NCBI RefSeq assembly: GCF_001420605.1
Contig: NZ_LJIZ01000013.1
Location: 315,255-379,254, forward strand
Source: Bacillus sp. FJAT-25509
GTDB lineage: Bacteria > Bacillota > Bacilli > Bacillales > Bacillaceae_G
Reading direction: 5' to 3'
DNA: 64,000 bases
The translations under genes and the position numbers were made by a program. The notes below the pieces were generated by a model. That model saw only the letters and a program-made list of their open reading frames with translations, had not been told where the DNA came from and searched no databases. The number at the start of each line of letters is the position of its first letter. The first letter of the stretch is position 1. Of the stretch, positions 1 through 8,121 are shown piece after piece.

Positions 1-338
1 ACAATATGTTCGGTTAATAGTTTAGCAAGTTGATCTCCAGCGGCAGCACCATAATATGGTTTAATTGCATTCCCAATATCTTGTTGATTTCTTAATAGTC
101 TTGCAAGTACTACTTCCTTATCTGGCATTCCAGCAACAGCACTAACAATATACTTACTAGTCCATATTAAATGATCCATCCAAAGCTTTCTCATATCAGC
201 TTTGAAATTACATGCTGAGTTACTTATGCATCTTCCATGAGCTCGAGTATCCATTTGTTCGGCACTGGATTTAATAGGGGATAAAATTAGTGCAAAACAT
301 AAAAATAGAGATGTGAATTTTAGTAATTGTTTCTTCAT
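1..338 (-). CDS. exported protein of unknown function (3' end missing)
   Basis: Partial gene: 112 codons are visible and the reading frame runs off the left edge of the window. The ATG at 338 has a good AAAGGAGA ribosome site. Residues 1-26 look like a signal peptide (MKK, a hydrophobic core, then SSA-type cleavage). The mature part begins with two cysteines (GRCISNSAC), which may form a disulfide, followed by an alpha-helical region with a KLWMDH segment and LLRNQQDIGNAIKPYYG. From memory this resembles an uncharacterised exported family of Bacillales; no function is known to me. The gene diverges from the VanZ-like gene to its right. Confidence 0.6.
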   Translation of the reverse strand, partial: MKKQLLKFTSLFLCFALILSPIKSSAEQMDTRAHGRCISNSACNFKADMRKLWMDHLIWTSKYIVSAVAGMPDKEVVLARLLRNQQDIGNAIKPYYGAAAGDQLAKLLTEHI

Positions 339-601
339 CTAGATGTCTCCTTTGAAATGTTTTCAAAATGTACCAGTATTATTTTGGATTTTTTTTCAAG
401 TAATATTCAAAGTTTTATATTTATCTCAATTGTGAAAGTAATAATAAGCACCTGACTTATATGGAAATATCAAAATTGATTCGATGAACTATATAAAATA
501 AAGTGATTTTGATATAGTATAATAAATTGTGGTAAAAAATGGTAAAAACGAAACACTGCAAGATGTTTCTTATTCCTTGGAAGGTGAAGGGGAGGAAAGT
601 A

Positions 602-1183
602 TTGTTAAATTATTTATATCCAAGTATCTTTATCATGACTGTAATCATTTTATTTTTTGGTTATAGATACTTTAAAGGTTACATTACTCTACTAAAATAT
701 TTATATTGGATCATCTTTGGAATCTACATTACATGTATCGTCGATATTACTTTGTTTCCATTTCCTTATCAAAAATATCTAATTCAGGTCATGATTGAGG
801 ATCACTTGGGATATACAAATAATTTTGTCCCTTTAAAAGTAGTTGTAGATTCAATAAGATATGGATCATTTTCAATTGCTCTCAAGCAAGTTGGCGGAAA
901 TATTGTATTATTTATGCCATTAGGATTTGCTTTGCGAGTCCTATATCCTAAAATTATGAAAAGTAAAACGATATTAGTTGGTTTTACTGTAAGTTTAGGG
1001 ATTGAAATAATCCAAGGAACCACAGGAATTTTCCTCGGATACAATTATCGATCATGCGACATTGATGATATATTATTAAATACATTTGGCACTGTGTTAG
1101 GAGTTTTAGTCTTTAGTTTAAGCACTAAATTTTCCATAAAGAAGAAAAACGATAATCAATATATAAAAAGACAAGGAGCTTGA
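602..1183 (+). CDS. VanZ-like membrane protein
   Basis: An integral membrane protein of about 193 residues with four or so hydrophobic segments and the marks of the VanZ family: an LFPFP segment after a helix, a GNIVLFMPLGFALR motif and SLGIEIIQ followed by a D-IDDILLNTFGT segment. VanZ was first noted for low-level teicoplanin resistance, but most homologues have no defined role. I choose the TTG at 602 as the start because GGGGAGGA lies six bases before it. The frame can be extended to an ATG at 539, but that has no ribosome site. The gene converges with the deacetylase gene, only two bases separating the stop codons. Confidence 0.75.
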   Translation: MLNYLYPSIFIMTVIILFFGYRYFKGYITLLKYLYWIIFGIYITCIVDITLFPFPYQKYLIQVMIEDHLGYTNNFVPLKVVVDSIRYGSFSIALKQVGGNIVLFMPLGFALRVLYPKIMKSKTILVGFTVSLGIEIIQGTTGIFLGYNYRSCDIDDILLNTFGTVLGVLVFSLSTKFSIKKKNDNQYIKRQGA

Positions 1184-1199
1184 TGCTACTTGTCTTTTT
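1165..1199. terminator. bidirectional terminator overlapping two stop codons
   Basis: AAAAAGACAAG at 1165-1175 pairs with CTTGTCTTTTT at 1189-1199. The hairpin has an A tract on one side and a T tract on the other. It covers the ends of both the VanZ-like gene and the convergent deacetylase gene, so it can stop transcription in both directions. Confidence 0.8.
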
Positions 1200-1896
1200 G
1201 TAACTTCTGAAGCTCTTTCACTGTCACAAATTTATATCCATCTTTCGATAATAAATCCAATATCCCCTTAATTGTTGCTAATTCTTTACCAGTTTTATCG
1301 TACATCGGATGAATTAAAATAATTGAACCCGGTTTAATATTTTTCTTTACGTAGTTTATTTTGTCTTCAGGATTTGTGTAAAAAGTATCTGGCTCCAAAT
1401 TCCATGTAATCGTTTCTCGGTTATGTTTATGCATGTAATACGGTAACCCAAATAGTTTTTTACCATTTGGTGGACGGAACTCAATATCCCCTTTATAGCC
1501 AACTTTTCGAATTAGTTTATCTGTCTTTTCTATTTCATTTTTGATAAATGAAGGTGATTTTAGCACCATTCTTTCGTGAGAATATGTATGATTTCCAACT
1601 TGTTGTCCCGCATCCACAATTTTTTTAGTTTCCTCGGGATTCTTTTCAATTTCATTACCGATTAGAAAAAAAGTAGCTTTTGCATTGTATTGATCTAAAA
1701 GTGGAAGAATGTTATCAACGTTTTTGGTTGGACCGTCGTCAAATGTTAAAGCCACTACTTTTTGGTTAGTGTGTACTTCGTTTGTTAACCCACCAAAAAG
1801 CTGAAAAGATCTTGCATTCATTAGCTTGTACGATCCAAATAAGATCAGAAACAAAATTAGAATACTTGCACTTATCTTAAGTAATCTTTTTTTCAT
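1186..1896 (-). CDS. polysaccharide deacetylase (carbohydrate esterase 4 family)
   Basis: A protein of about 236 residues with an N-terminal membrane anchor or signal (residues 4-25) and a NodB-type deacetylase domain. The metal-binding set is complete: TFDDGP near residue 52 and H-T-Y-S-H near residues 103-107. RPPNGK and an ILIHP motif follow. It probably removes acetyl groups from cell-wall or other surface polysaccharide outside the membrane, as PdaA/PdaB-type enzymes do; the substrate cannot be read from sequence. ATG at 1896 is preferred over an adjacent TTG at 1899 because of its spacing from AGGTAA. Confidence 0.85.
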   Translation of the reverse strand: MKKRLLKISASILILFLILFGSYKLMNARSFQLFGGLTNEVHTNQKVVALTFDDGPTKNVDNILPLLDQYNAKATFFLIGNEIEKNPEETKKIVDAGQQVGNHTYSHERMVLKSPSFIKNEIEKTDKLIRKVGYKGDIEFRPPNGKKLFGLPYYMHKHNRETITWNLEPDTFYTNPEDKINYVKKNIKPGSIILIHPMYDKTGKELATIKGILDLLSKDGYKFVTVKELQKLQKDK

Positions 1897-2106
1897 CAAT
1901 TTACCTGTCTTTCTAGTTATTGAAATTAAACATAATTATAACATCACTAATTAAAAAAAGAATAAAAGAAGGAAATTAAAGGGAATTTAAGATTAATGGA
2001 AGAAGTAGTGTAATACAGTATTTTAAGGTATGAAATAGATATGAATTCGAAAGTAATTTTAGAAAATAGGTTTTTATTTAGATAAAAAACAATCTACTTG
2101 CAAAGT

Positions 2107-2130
2107 TATCAGTTTAGTATTAAACTGATA
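2107..2130. promoter_or_regulatory. palindromic operator before the mhqR-type operon
   Basis: TATCAGTTTA at 2107-2116 and TAAACTGATA at 2121-2130 are perfect inverted arms of 10 bp with a 4-bp centre. The palindrome lies 27 bp before the ATG of the MarR-type regulator gene, where an autorepressor would bind. MhqR of B. subtilis binds an inverted repeat in front of its targets. That this palindrome is the operator is inference. Confidence 0.6.
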
Positions 2131-2157
2131 ACAAGATCGAATCAAAGAGGTGAAAAA

Positions 2158-2598
2158 ATGTTAAATAGTCATAATGAAGCTTCTGCAAACAAATCAAAAA
2201 ATTTAGCAGTATTACTTTGGTTTCGATTAGCTCGTTTTTATCTTAAAAATGTTAGAGAATCAAATAATCAATTGAAAAAATGGGGACTGACGACTGCTCA
2301 ATTTGATGTAATAGTCCATGTTGGGCGAAATAAGCGTCTTACTCAGCAAGAATTAGCCGATAAATTAGTTGTTACAAAAGGAAATGTGACTCATCTATTA
2401 AAGAAAATGGAAGAGCTTCAATGGATTAAAAGAGAAGTAGAATGGAAAAACAAATATCTCTCTTTAACAGAGATCGGTCACAAAATGTATGAAGAAATCG
2501 TTCCTACACAGGATGAGTTTCAACAAGCTCAATTCAGTAAATTAACTGAAGAAGAGCAATTACAATTACTTACTTTATTAAGGAAATTAAATAAATAA
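2158..2598 (+). CDS. MarR-family regulator, MhqR-like
   Basis: A winged-helix protein of 146 residues. The HTH lies around QQELADKLVVTKGNVTHLLKKM, followed by a wing and a C-terminal dimerisation helix, the usual MarR layout. Three genes follow on the same strand with short gaps: an MhqO-like dioxygenase, an MhqD-like hydrolase and a flavin reductase. That is the set controlled by MhqR of B. subtilis, a repressor released by 2-methylhydroquinone, quinones and other thiol-reactive compounds. ATG at 2158 is preferred over an upstream in-frame start at 2098 because it has GAGGTGAAA before it and because the upstream segment would run through the palindromic operator. Confidence 0.75.
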   Translation: MLNSHNEASANKSKNLAVLLWFRLARFYLKNVRESNNQLKKWGLTTAQFDVIVHVGRNKRLTQQELADKLVVTKGNVTHLLKKMEELQWIKREVEWKNKYLSLTEIGHKMYEEIVPTQDEFQQAQFSKLTEEEQLQLLTLLRKLNK

Positions 2599-2621
2599 TG
2601 AATTAGAACGGAGGAGAGTTT

Positions 2622-3563
2622 ATGGAAAAAATGAAAGGTATACATCATATCACTGCGATAGTTGGTGATCCACAAGAAAATATGGATTTCTACGCTGGGA
2701 TTTTAGGCTTACGCTTTGTGAAAAAAACAATTAATTTTGATGATCCAGGTACGTATCACTTTTATTTTGGAGATGAATCTGCAAAACCAGGAACGATCAT
2801 GACTTTTTTCCCTTGGGCTAATGCATATAGAGGAAAAGTAGGAAGTGGGCAAGTAGGAATCACAACATTTTTAATCCCAGCTAACTCAATGGGATTTTGG
2901 GAAAATCGTTTAGCATCTTTTAAAATTCAAACAAAAAAAGTAAGTCGATTTGGAGAAACATTTCTTCAATTTGAAGACTTTCATGGCTTACAGCTTGAAT
3001 TAGTAGGAAGGGATGCTGGCCAGGAAAATACTTGGGAATTTAATGGTGTTACAAAGGATGTAGCAATTAAAGGGTTTGGTGGTGCAGTTTTATATTCTGG
3101 AGCACCAAATAAAACAGCTGAATTATTGGAAAACGTAATGGAATTAGAATGCTTAGGTCAAGAGGGTAACTATTTACGTTTTAAGGCTGCTGGTGATATT
3201 GGAAATATTATCGATATTGAATTAGCAGCAGTAGGAAGAGGCGCTATGGGAGTAGGAACTGTCCATCATATTGCATGGAGGGCAAGTAATGATGAAGAAC
3301 ATGTAAAATGGCAAGATAAGTTATATGACAATCATTATGGAGTTACTGAAGTAAAAGATCGAAATTATTTTAATGCTATTTATTTTCGTGAAAATGGTGG
3401 CCTATTATTTGAAATTGCAACTGATCCACCAGGATTTATGATTGATGAGGATATTGACCATTTAGGAGAACAGTTAATGCTACCAAAGTGGCAGGAACCA
3501 CATCGTGAAATAATAGAAAATCACTTACAACCAATTGTTGTTAGAGAAGTGAAAGGAGAATGA
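2622..3563 (+). CDS. ring-cleaving dioxygenase, MhqO-like
   Basis: A protein of 313 residues with two glyoxalase/vicinal-oxygen-chelate domains. It starts GIHHITAIVGDPQENMDFY, with a first metal-ligand His, and the second half has GTVHHIAWRA and FEIATDPPGF, matching the His and Glu ligands of extradiol dioxygenases. Family members (MhqO, MhqA, MhqE) open hydroquinone-type rings and so detoxify quinones. GGAGGAG precedes the start. It is the second gene of the mhqR-type operon. Confidence 0.82.
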   Translation: MEKMKGIHHITAIVGDPQENMDFYAGILGLRFVKKTINFDDPGTYHFYFGDESAKPGTIMTFFPWANAYRGKVGSGQVGITTFLIPANSMGFWENRLASFKIQTKKVSRFGETFLQFEDFHGLQLELVGRDAGQENTWEFNGVTKDVAIKGFGGAVLYSGAPNKTAELLENVMELECLGQEGNYLRFKAAGDIGNIIDIELAAVGRGAMGVGTVHHIAWRASNDEEHVKWQDKLYDNHYGVTEVKDRNYFNAIYFRENGGLLFEIATDPPGFMIDEDIDHLGEQLMLPKWQEPHREIIENHLQPIVVREVKGE

Positions 3564-3565
3564 CG

Positions 3566-4171
3566 ATGAAGCACGTATTTAATAGAGGAAGTAATCCATC
3601 AAAACCAACATTTTTATTATTACATGGTACAGGTGGAAATGAACTGGATCTATTACCTATCGCAGGTATGATCGATGATGAAGCTTCTGTTTTATCTGTA
3701 AGAGGTAATGTGAGCGAAAATGGAATGCCACGTTTTTTTAAGCGATTAGCTGAAGGTGTATTTGATATGGAAGATTTAGTTTTCCGTACAAAAGAATTAA
3801 AAGAGTTTATTGAATCGGCTTCCGCAGAACATGGATTTGAACCAAACAATATGATCGCAATTGGTTATTCAAACGGTGCAAACATTGCAGGTAGCTTACT
3901 GTTCCATTATGAAAATGTATTTAAAGGAGCAATGCTATTGCATCCGATGGTACCGATTCGTGATCTAGAATTACCAAATATGAAAGATGTGTCAGTCTTC
4001 ATTGGTGCAGGAAAAAATGATCCAATTTGTTTACCACAAGAAACGGAAGAATTAGCATCATTGTTAGACGGGGCTGGCGCAAAAGTCGTTACTCATTGGG
4101 AAAACATGGGGCATAGCTTAACTAGATCGGAAATTGAAGCAGCAGCTGATTGGTACAAAAATAACTTTTAA
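3566..4171 (+). CDS. alpha/beta hydrolase, MhqD-like carboxylesterase
   Basis: A serine hydrolase of about 201 residues. It has an oxyanion segment LLLHGTGGNE, the nucleophile elbow GYSNG, an acid near GKNDP and the catalytic His in MGHSL. It belongs to the phospholipase/carboxylesterase group that includes MhqD, induced by quinones in B. subtilis. Two start codons are possible. ATG at 3560 overlaps the previous stop, but the AAAGGAG ribosome site is too close to it, so ATG at 3566 is preferred. The translational near-overlap points to coupled expression with the dioxygenase. Confidence 0.8.
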   Translation: MKHVFNRGSNPSKPTFLLLHGTGGNELDLLPIAGMIDDEASVLSVRGNVSENGMPRFFKRLAEGVFDMEDLVFRTKELKEFIESASAEHGFEPNNMIAIGYSNGANIAGSLLFHYENVFKGAMLLHPMVPIRDLELPNMKDVSVFIGAGKNDPICLPQETEELASLLDGAGAKVVTHWENMGHSLTRSEIEAAADWYKNNF

Positions 4172-4184
4172 GGAGTATGCAATA

Positions 4185-4793
4185 ATGATGAAATCTTTTT
4201 CTCCAGCGGATTTAAGTGATCGTGATAATTATAAGTTCTTAATTGGTGGGATTATTCCAAGACCAATTGCTTTTGTTACAACTGAATCAAATGAGAATGT
4301 CTTAAATGGAGCACCATTTAGCTATTTCAACATCGTAACGTCTAATCCACCTATGATATCTGTATCAGTTCAGCGACAAAACGGTAAACAAAAAGATACA
4401 GCTAGAAATGCGATTGAGAAAAAAGAGTTCGTTGTCCATATTGTTGATGAATCAAATGTTGAAGCGATTAATAAAACAGCTGCTGCATTGCCACCTACTG
4501 AGAGCGAAGTTAAATTAGCAGGGTTAACCCCAGTAGAAAGTGTAATGGTTTCAGTTCCAGGAGTGAAGGAGTCAAAAATTCGAATGGAATGCATTTTAGA
4601 GCAAGCAATTCCATTAGGAAAAGATAATGAGGCTTGCGACTTATTAATAGGCAAGGTTGTTTATTTTCATATAGAAGATGAAATTTATGAAAATGGACGG
4701 ATCGATGCAGATGGCTTAAAAGCAGTTAGTCGTTTAGCAGGGAATGATTATGCTAAAGTTGGAGAAATGTTTACGATTGATCGTCCTAAATAA
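4185..4793 (+). CDS. flavin reductase family protein (FMN-binding split barrel)
   Basis: A protein of 202 residues with the FMN-binding split-barrel signature: PRPIAFVTT near the N-terminus, NGAPFSYFNIVTSNPPMISVSV and a later KDTARNAIEKKEFVVHIV. Relatives reduce flavin with NAD(P)H or use bound FMN themselves. In this operon it may supply reducing power for quinone detoxification, which is inference. The start is ATG at 4185, set by AAGGAG overlapping the stop codon of the previous gene. It is the last gene before a terminator. Confidence 0.78.
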   Translation: MMKSFSPADLSDRDNYKFLIGGIIPRPIAFVTTESNENVLNGAPFSYFNIVTSNPPMISVSVQRQNGKQKDTARNAIEKKEFVVHIVDESNVEAINKTAAALPPTESEVKLAGLTPVESVMVSVPGVKESKIRMECILEQAIPLGKDNEACDLLIGKVVYFHIEDEIYENGRIDADGLKAVSRLAGNDYAKVGEMFTIDRPK

Positions 4794-4804
4794 GTTTAAT
4801 AAGA

Positions 4805-4843
4805 GTGAAGGGTAAAGTCGAATTTACCCCTCACTTTTTTTTT
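4805..4843 (+). terminator. terminator of the mhqR-type operon
   Basis: GTGA plus GGGTAAA pair with TTTACCC plus TCAC around a six-base loop (one A-C mismatch), followed by nine T. Confidence 0.85.
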
Positions 4844-4943
4844 GAAAAAAATTAAAAGAAAAATGAACGATTTGCAGAACCTAATCGTATAACAAATGAA
4901 AACTAAATAAATATTGAATAAGTTAGCTAGGAAGGAGGAAGAA

Positions 4944-5483
4944 ATGGCTGATTTAGATGAATTAGAAATTATTAAGGATGCTCAGCAAGGTGACCAAGAT
5001 GCATTTGCTAAACTTTTTCAAATCCATTATTCCTTTTTATATAAATACGTATTGAAGATAACGTTAAATCAACAAACTGCAGAAGATTTAGTGCAGGATA
5101 CGATGCTGAAAGGTTATGACAATATAAAGAAATACAATGGTCAATCAAAATTTTCAACTTGGCTAATAACAATCGCTACTAGACTTTATTTAGATCAACA
5201 AAGAAAGAAAAAGCGCGAATGGTTTTGGCAAAAAAATGAGTCTGTAGAATTATCCCGTTCCTTAAATTGGCAGTTGGCTTATAAAGGGTTTGAGTGGAGT
5301 GATATTATGGAGGGTTTTGAAAAGCTTAAATCGGAAGTGCGAGCGGCCATATTATTAAAGCATTACTACGGCTATACGAACGAAGAAATTGGAAATATGA
5401 TGGAAATTCGAGAAGGAACGGTTAAATCAAGAATTCATAATGGAATGAAGGAGTTAAGAAAGGAGTTAATGCAAGATGGATAA
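4944..5483 (+). CDS. sigY: ECF RNA polymerase sigma factor, SigY-like
   Basis: A sigma-70 family protein of 179 residues with only regions 2 and 4. Region 2 has AEDLVQDTMLKGYDNIKKY and FSTWLITIATRLYLDQQRKKK. Region 4 ends in YTNEEIGNMMEIREGTVKSRIHNGMKELRKEL. Among ECF factors it reads closest to B. subtilis SigY, and the next gene fits YxlC, which acts with YxlD as negative control on SigY. The start ATG at 4944 has GGAAGGAGG before it; an in-frame codon at 4914 has none. B. subtilis continues sigY-yxlC-D-E-F-G, but here only three genes precede a terminator and the ABC pair follows under a separate regulator. Confidence 0.72.
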   Translation: MADLDELEIIKDAQQGDQDAFAKLFQIHYSFLYKYVLKITLNQQTAEDLVQDTMLKGYDNIKKYNGQSKFSTWLITIATRLYLDQQRKKKREWFWQKNESVELSRSLNWQLAYKGFEWSDIMEGFEKLKSEVRAAILLKHYYGYTNEEIGNMMEIREGTVKSRIHNGMKELRKELMQDG

Positions 5484-5772
5484 AGAAGAAATTGTTTCGG
5501 CATTTAAGCAGTTTGATGAATTAACGAATATTCAAGAACCTTCAATCAACGCAATTACAGAAAAGATTAAAAGTCATCAAGAAAAAAAGAAAACGATTTT
5601 TCTTAAGGAATTAATAATATTCATTTGTGTAGCATGCAGTTTATTTATAGGTACACTACTTATAGCGTTAGAAGCACCAGTGAGTATTGTTATTATTCAA
5701 GGTTTAGGCTTTATTGTACTACCAATTATTTTTAAACGAGATAAAAAGAAAATAGAAAGTGAGTGGATTTAA
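5476..5772 (+). CDS. YxlC-like anti-sigma subunit
   Basis: A 98-residue protein that overlaps the sigma gene by eight bases, so the two are likely translationally coupled. The N-terminal half is charged and helical (EEIVSAFKQFDELTNIQEP) and the C-terminal half has two membrane segments separated by a short turn. This is the layout of YxlC, a membrane-bound inhibitor of SigY in B. subtilis. Assignment rests on position, size and topology; sequence similarity was not tested. Confidence 0.6.
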   Translation: MDKEEIVSAFKQFDELTNIQEPSINAITEKIKSHQEKKKTIFLKELIIFICVACSLFIGTLLIALEAPVSIVIIQGLGFIVLPIIFKRDKKKIESEWI

Positions 5773-5773
5773 A

Positions 5774-5977
5774 GTGGAATGGACAACAGAAAATATTATC
5801 ATATTAGTTTTAGTCTTCACAATTTTAATAATTCAAAGTATCACACTTTTTACAAAAGCTAAAAAGAGAAATCGTTCAGCCTGGTTATGGGGGCTGTTAG
5901 GTATGATCCAATTTCCTTGGCCTAGTATCTTCTTTTACTTTTTAGTTGTTCGAAAAGATCGAAAAAAACTAAATTAA
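5774..5977 (+). CDS. small membrane protein, YxlD/YxlE-like
   Basis: A protein of about 67 residues with two hydrophobic segments joined by a basic loop (TKAKKRNRSAWLWG) and ending in VVRKDRKKLN. This is the form of PLDc_N-like small membrane proteins, to which YxlE belongs in the sigY operon. It starts with GTG either at 5774 or, overlapping the previous gene, at 5759; 5774 is chosen because GAGTGG lies before it. It may help YxlC keep the sigma factor inactive, but this is inferred from gene order only. Confidence 0.5.
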   Translation: MEWTTENIIILVLVFTILIIQSITLFTKAKKRNRSAWLWGLLGMIQFPWPSIFFYFLVVRKDRKKLN

Positions 5978-5988
5978 GGATAGCGTAC

Positions 5989-6034
5989 AAATACTAGACT
6001 AATTGGAACGGTTCAATTAAGTCTAGTATTTTTT
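5989..6034 (+). terminator. terminator after the sigY-like operon
   Basis: AAATACTAGACT pairs with AGTCTAGTATT, with an inner ATTG/CAAT pairing, and a T tract follows. It separates the sigma factor genes from the GntR-ABC operon. Confidence 0.85.
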
Positions 6035-6044
6035 AATTTTATGT

Positions 6045-6074
6045 TTGACAATTTTAGTGTATTACCTGTATAGT
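6045..6074 (+). promoter_or_regulatory. sigma-A promoter of the GntR-ABC operon
   Basis: TTGACA at 6045-6050 and TATAGT at 6069-6074 with an 18-bp spacer: a strong vegetative promoter about 114 bp before the GntR gene. The first operator copy lies inside it. Confidence 0.8.
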
Positions 6075-6079
6075 ACACG
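6056..6079. promoter_or_regulatory. YtrA-type operator, copy 1
   Basis: AGTGTA at 6056-6061 and TACACG at 6074-6079 form an inverted pair with a 12-bp gap. From memory, YtrA of B. subtilis binds AGTGTA and TACACT with a similar gap. The site spans the promoter spacer and -10 box, so bound repressor would block RNA polymerase. Confidence 0.65.
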
Positions 6080-6121
6080 TATAAGGTGTATTAACCGAGT
6101 GACACGCATTGTTATGGATTA

Positions 6122-6145
6122 GGTGTATGAACTAAGTAGTACACA
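6122..6145. promoter_or_regulatory. YtrA-type operator, copy 2
   Basis: GGTGTA at 6122-6127 and TACACA at 6140-6145, again with exactly 12 bp between. It lies in the leader, about 43 bp before the start codon. The repeated spacing argues that both copies are real sites for the GntR protein encoded next. Confidence 0.6.
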
Positions 6146-6187
6146 CACATACTAATTAAATTGTATTAAGAACGAGGAGGTGGATTG

Positions 6188-6580
6188 ATGGAATTTATAG
6201 TGAATAACCGTGAACCCGTTTATTTACAGGTCGTTAGGCATTTTAAACAACAAATTGCCAAAAGACTATTAGAAGCTGGTCAAGAAATACCATCAAGAAG
6301 AGAATTAGCTGTTCAATTTAATATAAATCCAAATACTGTACAAAAAGCATACAAGGAAATGGAGGAACAAGGATTGATTACGACTGAACGAAATTTCCCT
6401 AGTAAGATTACGACTGATATAAAAGTGTTAAATGGTGTACGAAATGAATTGATTATGGAAGCTGTAAATGAATTCGTCGATTCAATTAAAGTAATAAATG
6501 TTCCTGTAGAAGAATTACTTACAATGGTTAAACAAAACTATGAACAAAAGATAAAAGAAGAAAAGAAAGGAGATGCTTAA
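6188..6580 (+). CDS. GntR-family repressor, YtrA subfamily
   Basis: A 130-residue protein. Residues 10-70 are the GntR winged helix (PVYLQVVRHFKQQIAKRLL, SRRELAVQFNINPNTVQKAYKEME). Only a short helical tail follows, with no ligand-binding domain, which defines the YtrA subfamily. Such regulators usually control the ABC exporter encoded with them and respond to envelope-active compounds. ATG at 6188 has AGGAGGTGG at good spacing; a TTG one codon earlier is too close to it. Two matching operators lie upstream, so autoregulation is likely. Confidence 0.85.
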   Translation: MEFIVNNREPVYLQVVRHFKQQIAKRLLEAGQEIPSRRELAVQFNINPNTVQKAYKEMEEQGLITTERNFPSKITTDIKVLNGVRNELIMEAVNEFVDSIKVINVPVEELLTMVKQNYEQKIKEEKKGDA

Positions 6581-7270
6581 ATGATCCAAGTAAAAAATGT
6601 TTCAAAAAAATATGGTCGAAAAAATGTTTTGCGTGATATTTCTTTCACTGCAAATAAAGGAGAAATCACTTGTTTAATTGGTATTAATGGTGTTGGTAAG
6701 TCGACAACGATGAAGGCGATTATGGGGATTACGCCAATCGATCGCGGTGAAATATTAATAGATGATAAGAAAATGAATCATACAATGTACGAAAATATCA
6801 CCTTTATACCAGATACACTTACAATGCTTCCTAGTTTTACAGTTGGAGAAGCAATGCAGTTTATGAAAGACTTTTATGTAAATTGGAATCCAGAGCGTGC
6901 AAAAGAATTACTTGGATTTTTCCGTTTAAAGGAAGATGAGAAATTAGGTGAGCTTTCAAAAGGGAATGCTGCAAAAGCTAATTTACTTTTTGGTTTAGGA
7001 CTAGATGTAGATTATGTTCTGATGGATGAACCTTTTTCTGGTATCGATATGTTTAGTAGAGAGCAAATTGCAAAAGTGTTTACAAGTCACTTAATTGAGG
7101 ATCGAGGCGTGATTATAACTACGCACGAAATTAGTGATATTGAGCACTTAATCGATAAGGTCGTTTTATTAGATAACGGCGAGATTCTGAAAGAGTTTTA
7201 TACAGAAGAAATTCGATTAGAAGAAGGTAAATCAGTGATGGATGTAATGAGAGAGGTGTATGAGTCGTGA
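6581..7270 (+). CDS. ABC transporter ATP-binding protein
   Basis: A 229-residue ATPase with Walker A GINGVGKST, a signature that reads LSKGNAAKANLLFGLG in place of the usual LSGGQ, Walker B YVLMDEPFSGID, and the switch His in ITTHEISDIEH. It starts one base after the GntR stop and overlaps the permease gene by four bases. It pairs with the next gene to form an exporter. The degenerate LSKGN signature is common in the YtrB/YxlF type of ATPases that work with YtrA-type regulators. Confidence 0.85.
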   Translation: MIQVKNVSKKYGRKNVLRDISFTANKGEITCLIGINGVGKSTTMKAIMGITPIDRGEILIDDKKMNHTMYENITFIPDTLTMLPSFTVGEAMQFMKDFYVNWNPERAKELLGFFRLKEDEKLGELSKGNAAKANLLFGLGLDVDYVLMDEPFSGIDMFSREQIAKVFTSHLIEDRGVIITTHEISDIEHLIDKVVLLDNGEILKEFYTEEIRLEEGKSVMDVMREVYES

Positions 7271-8109
7271 ATCGATATTTGAAACTAGTTAATTTTGAAG
7301 TTAATCGATTTTTTAAATTATATATAGGATTACTTATTATAGTAGCAATTTCGCAGTTCGTAAGTTTATTTTTAGTAAAGTCTTCTTATATGAAAATGGC
7401 GAATGATGCAAATTACGCAAGCTCTATGAAAGCAACCGAGGAATTCATTGCATCAAATGGATTGCTAAGCTTTAACCACGTTGCTAATCATGCATTATTT
7501 ATTGGTCCAATTGTGATCAGTATCGCTTTAATGATGTTCTATGTTTTTATCATTTGGTACAGAGATTATTTCGGAAAAAATACGTTTATTTACCGTTTAT
7601 TTATGCTTCCAACTTCAAGAATGACAATTTACTTTGCTAAAGCGACTACGATCTTAATTATGGTGTTGAGTTTACTTGCTTTTCAACTAATACTTATACC
7701 GATTGAAATAAAAGTATTTCAACAAATAGTTCCGAGTGAGCTTTTAGGAAAAATGAGTACGATTGACCTTTTTAGGAGTACTACTATTTTTACAATGATA
7801 TTACCAAGTAATTTTATGGATTTCATTTTTAGGTATCTTATAGGAATGGGACTAGTATTTGCCCTGTTTACATTCATATTATTGGAGCGTAGTTATCGTT
7901 GGAAGGGCATAGTTTTTGGGATTTTATACGTGATTGCAATTGCAGGTGTACTTCTTATACCAGCTTTTATTGAATCCTATTTGTTTGGAGATGATTTTTC
8001 ATTTTATCCTAGTGAAGTGTTCTATATGGAATTAGGCCTTATTACAATCATCATTACAGGTTCAATCTTATTTAGTAAATATTTATTAAAAAACAAAGTG
8101 TCGGTGTAA
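7267..8109 (+). CDS. ABC transporter permease
   Basis: A 280-residue membrane protein with about six hydrophobic segments and a large loop (roughly residues 40-75) after the first helix, as in ABC-2 type permeases. It begins with GTG, overlapping the stop codon of the ATPase gene, with GAGAGGTG before it. It forms the membrane part of the exporter with the preceding ATPase. Its substrate is unknown; by analogy with ytr and yxlFG systems it may deal with antimicrobial or envelope stress. Confidence 0.78.
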   Translation: MNRYLKLVNFEVNRFFKLYIGLLIIVAISQFVSLFLVKSSYMKMANDANYASSMKATEEFIASNGLLSFNHVANHALFIGPIVISIALMMFYVFIIWYRDYFGKNTFIYRLFMLPTSRMTIYFAKATTILIMVLSLLAFQLILIPIEIKVFQQIVPSELLGKMSTIDLFRSTTIFTMILPSNFMDFIFRYLIGMGLVFALFTFILLERSYRWKGIVFGILYVIAIAGVLLIPAFIESYLFGDDFSFYPSEVFYMELGLITIIITGSILFSKYLLKNKVSV

Positions 8110-8121
8110 GGAGGAGTTAGA

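Noticed and set aside
5759..5773. Upstream GTG as start of the YxlE-like gene
   Set aside because: No ribosome site precedes it; the GTG at 5774 is better placed, though the evidence is slight.
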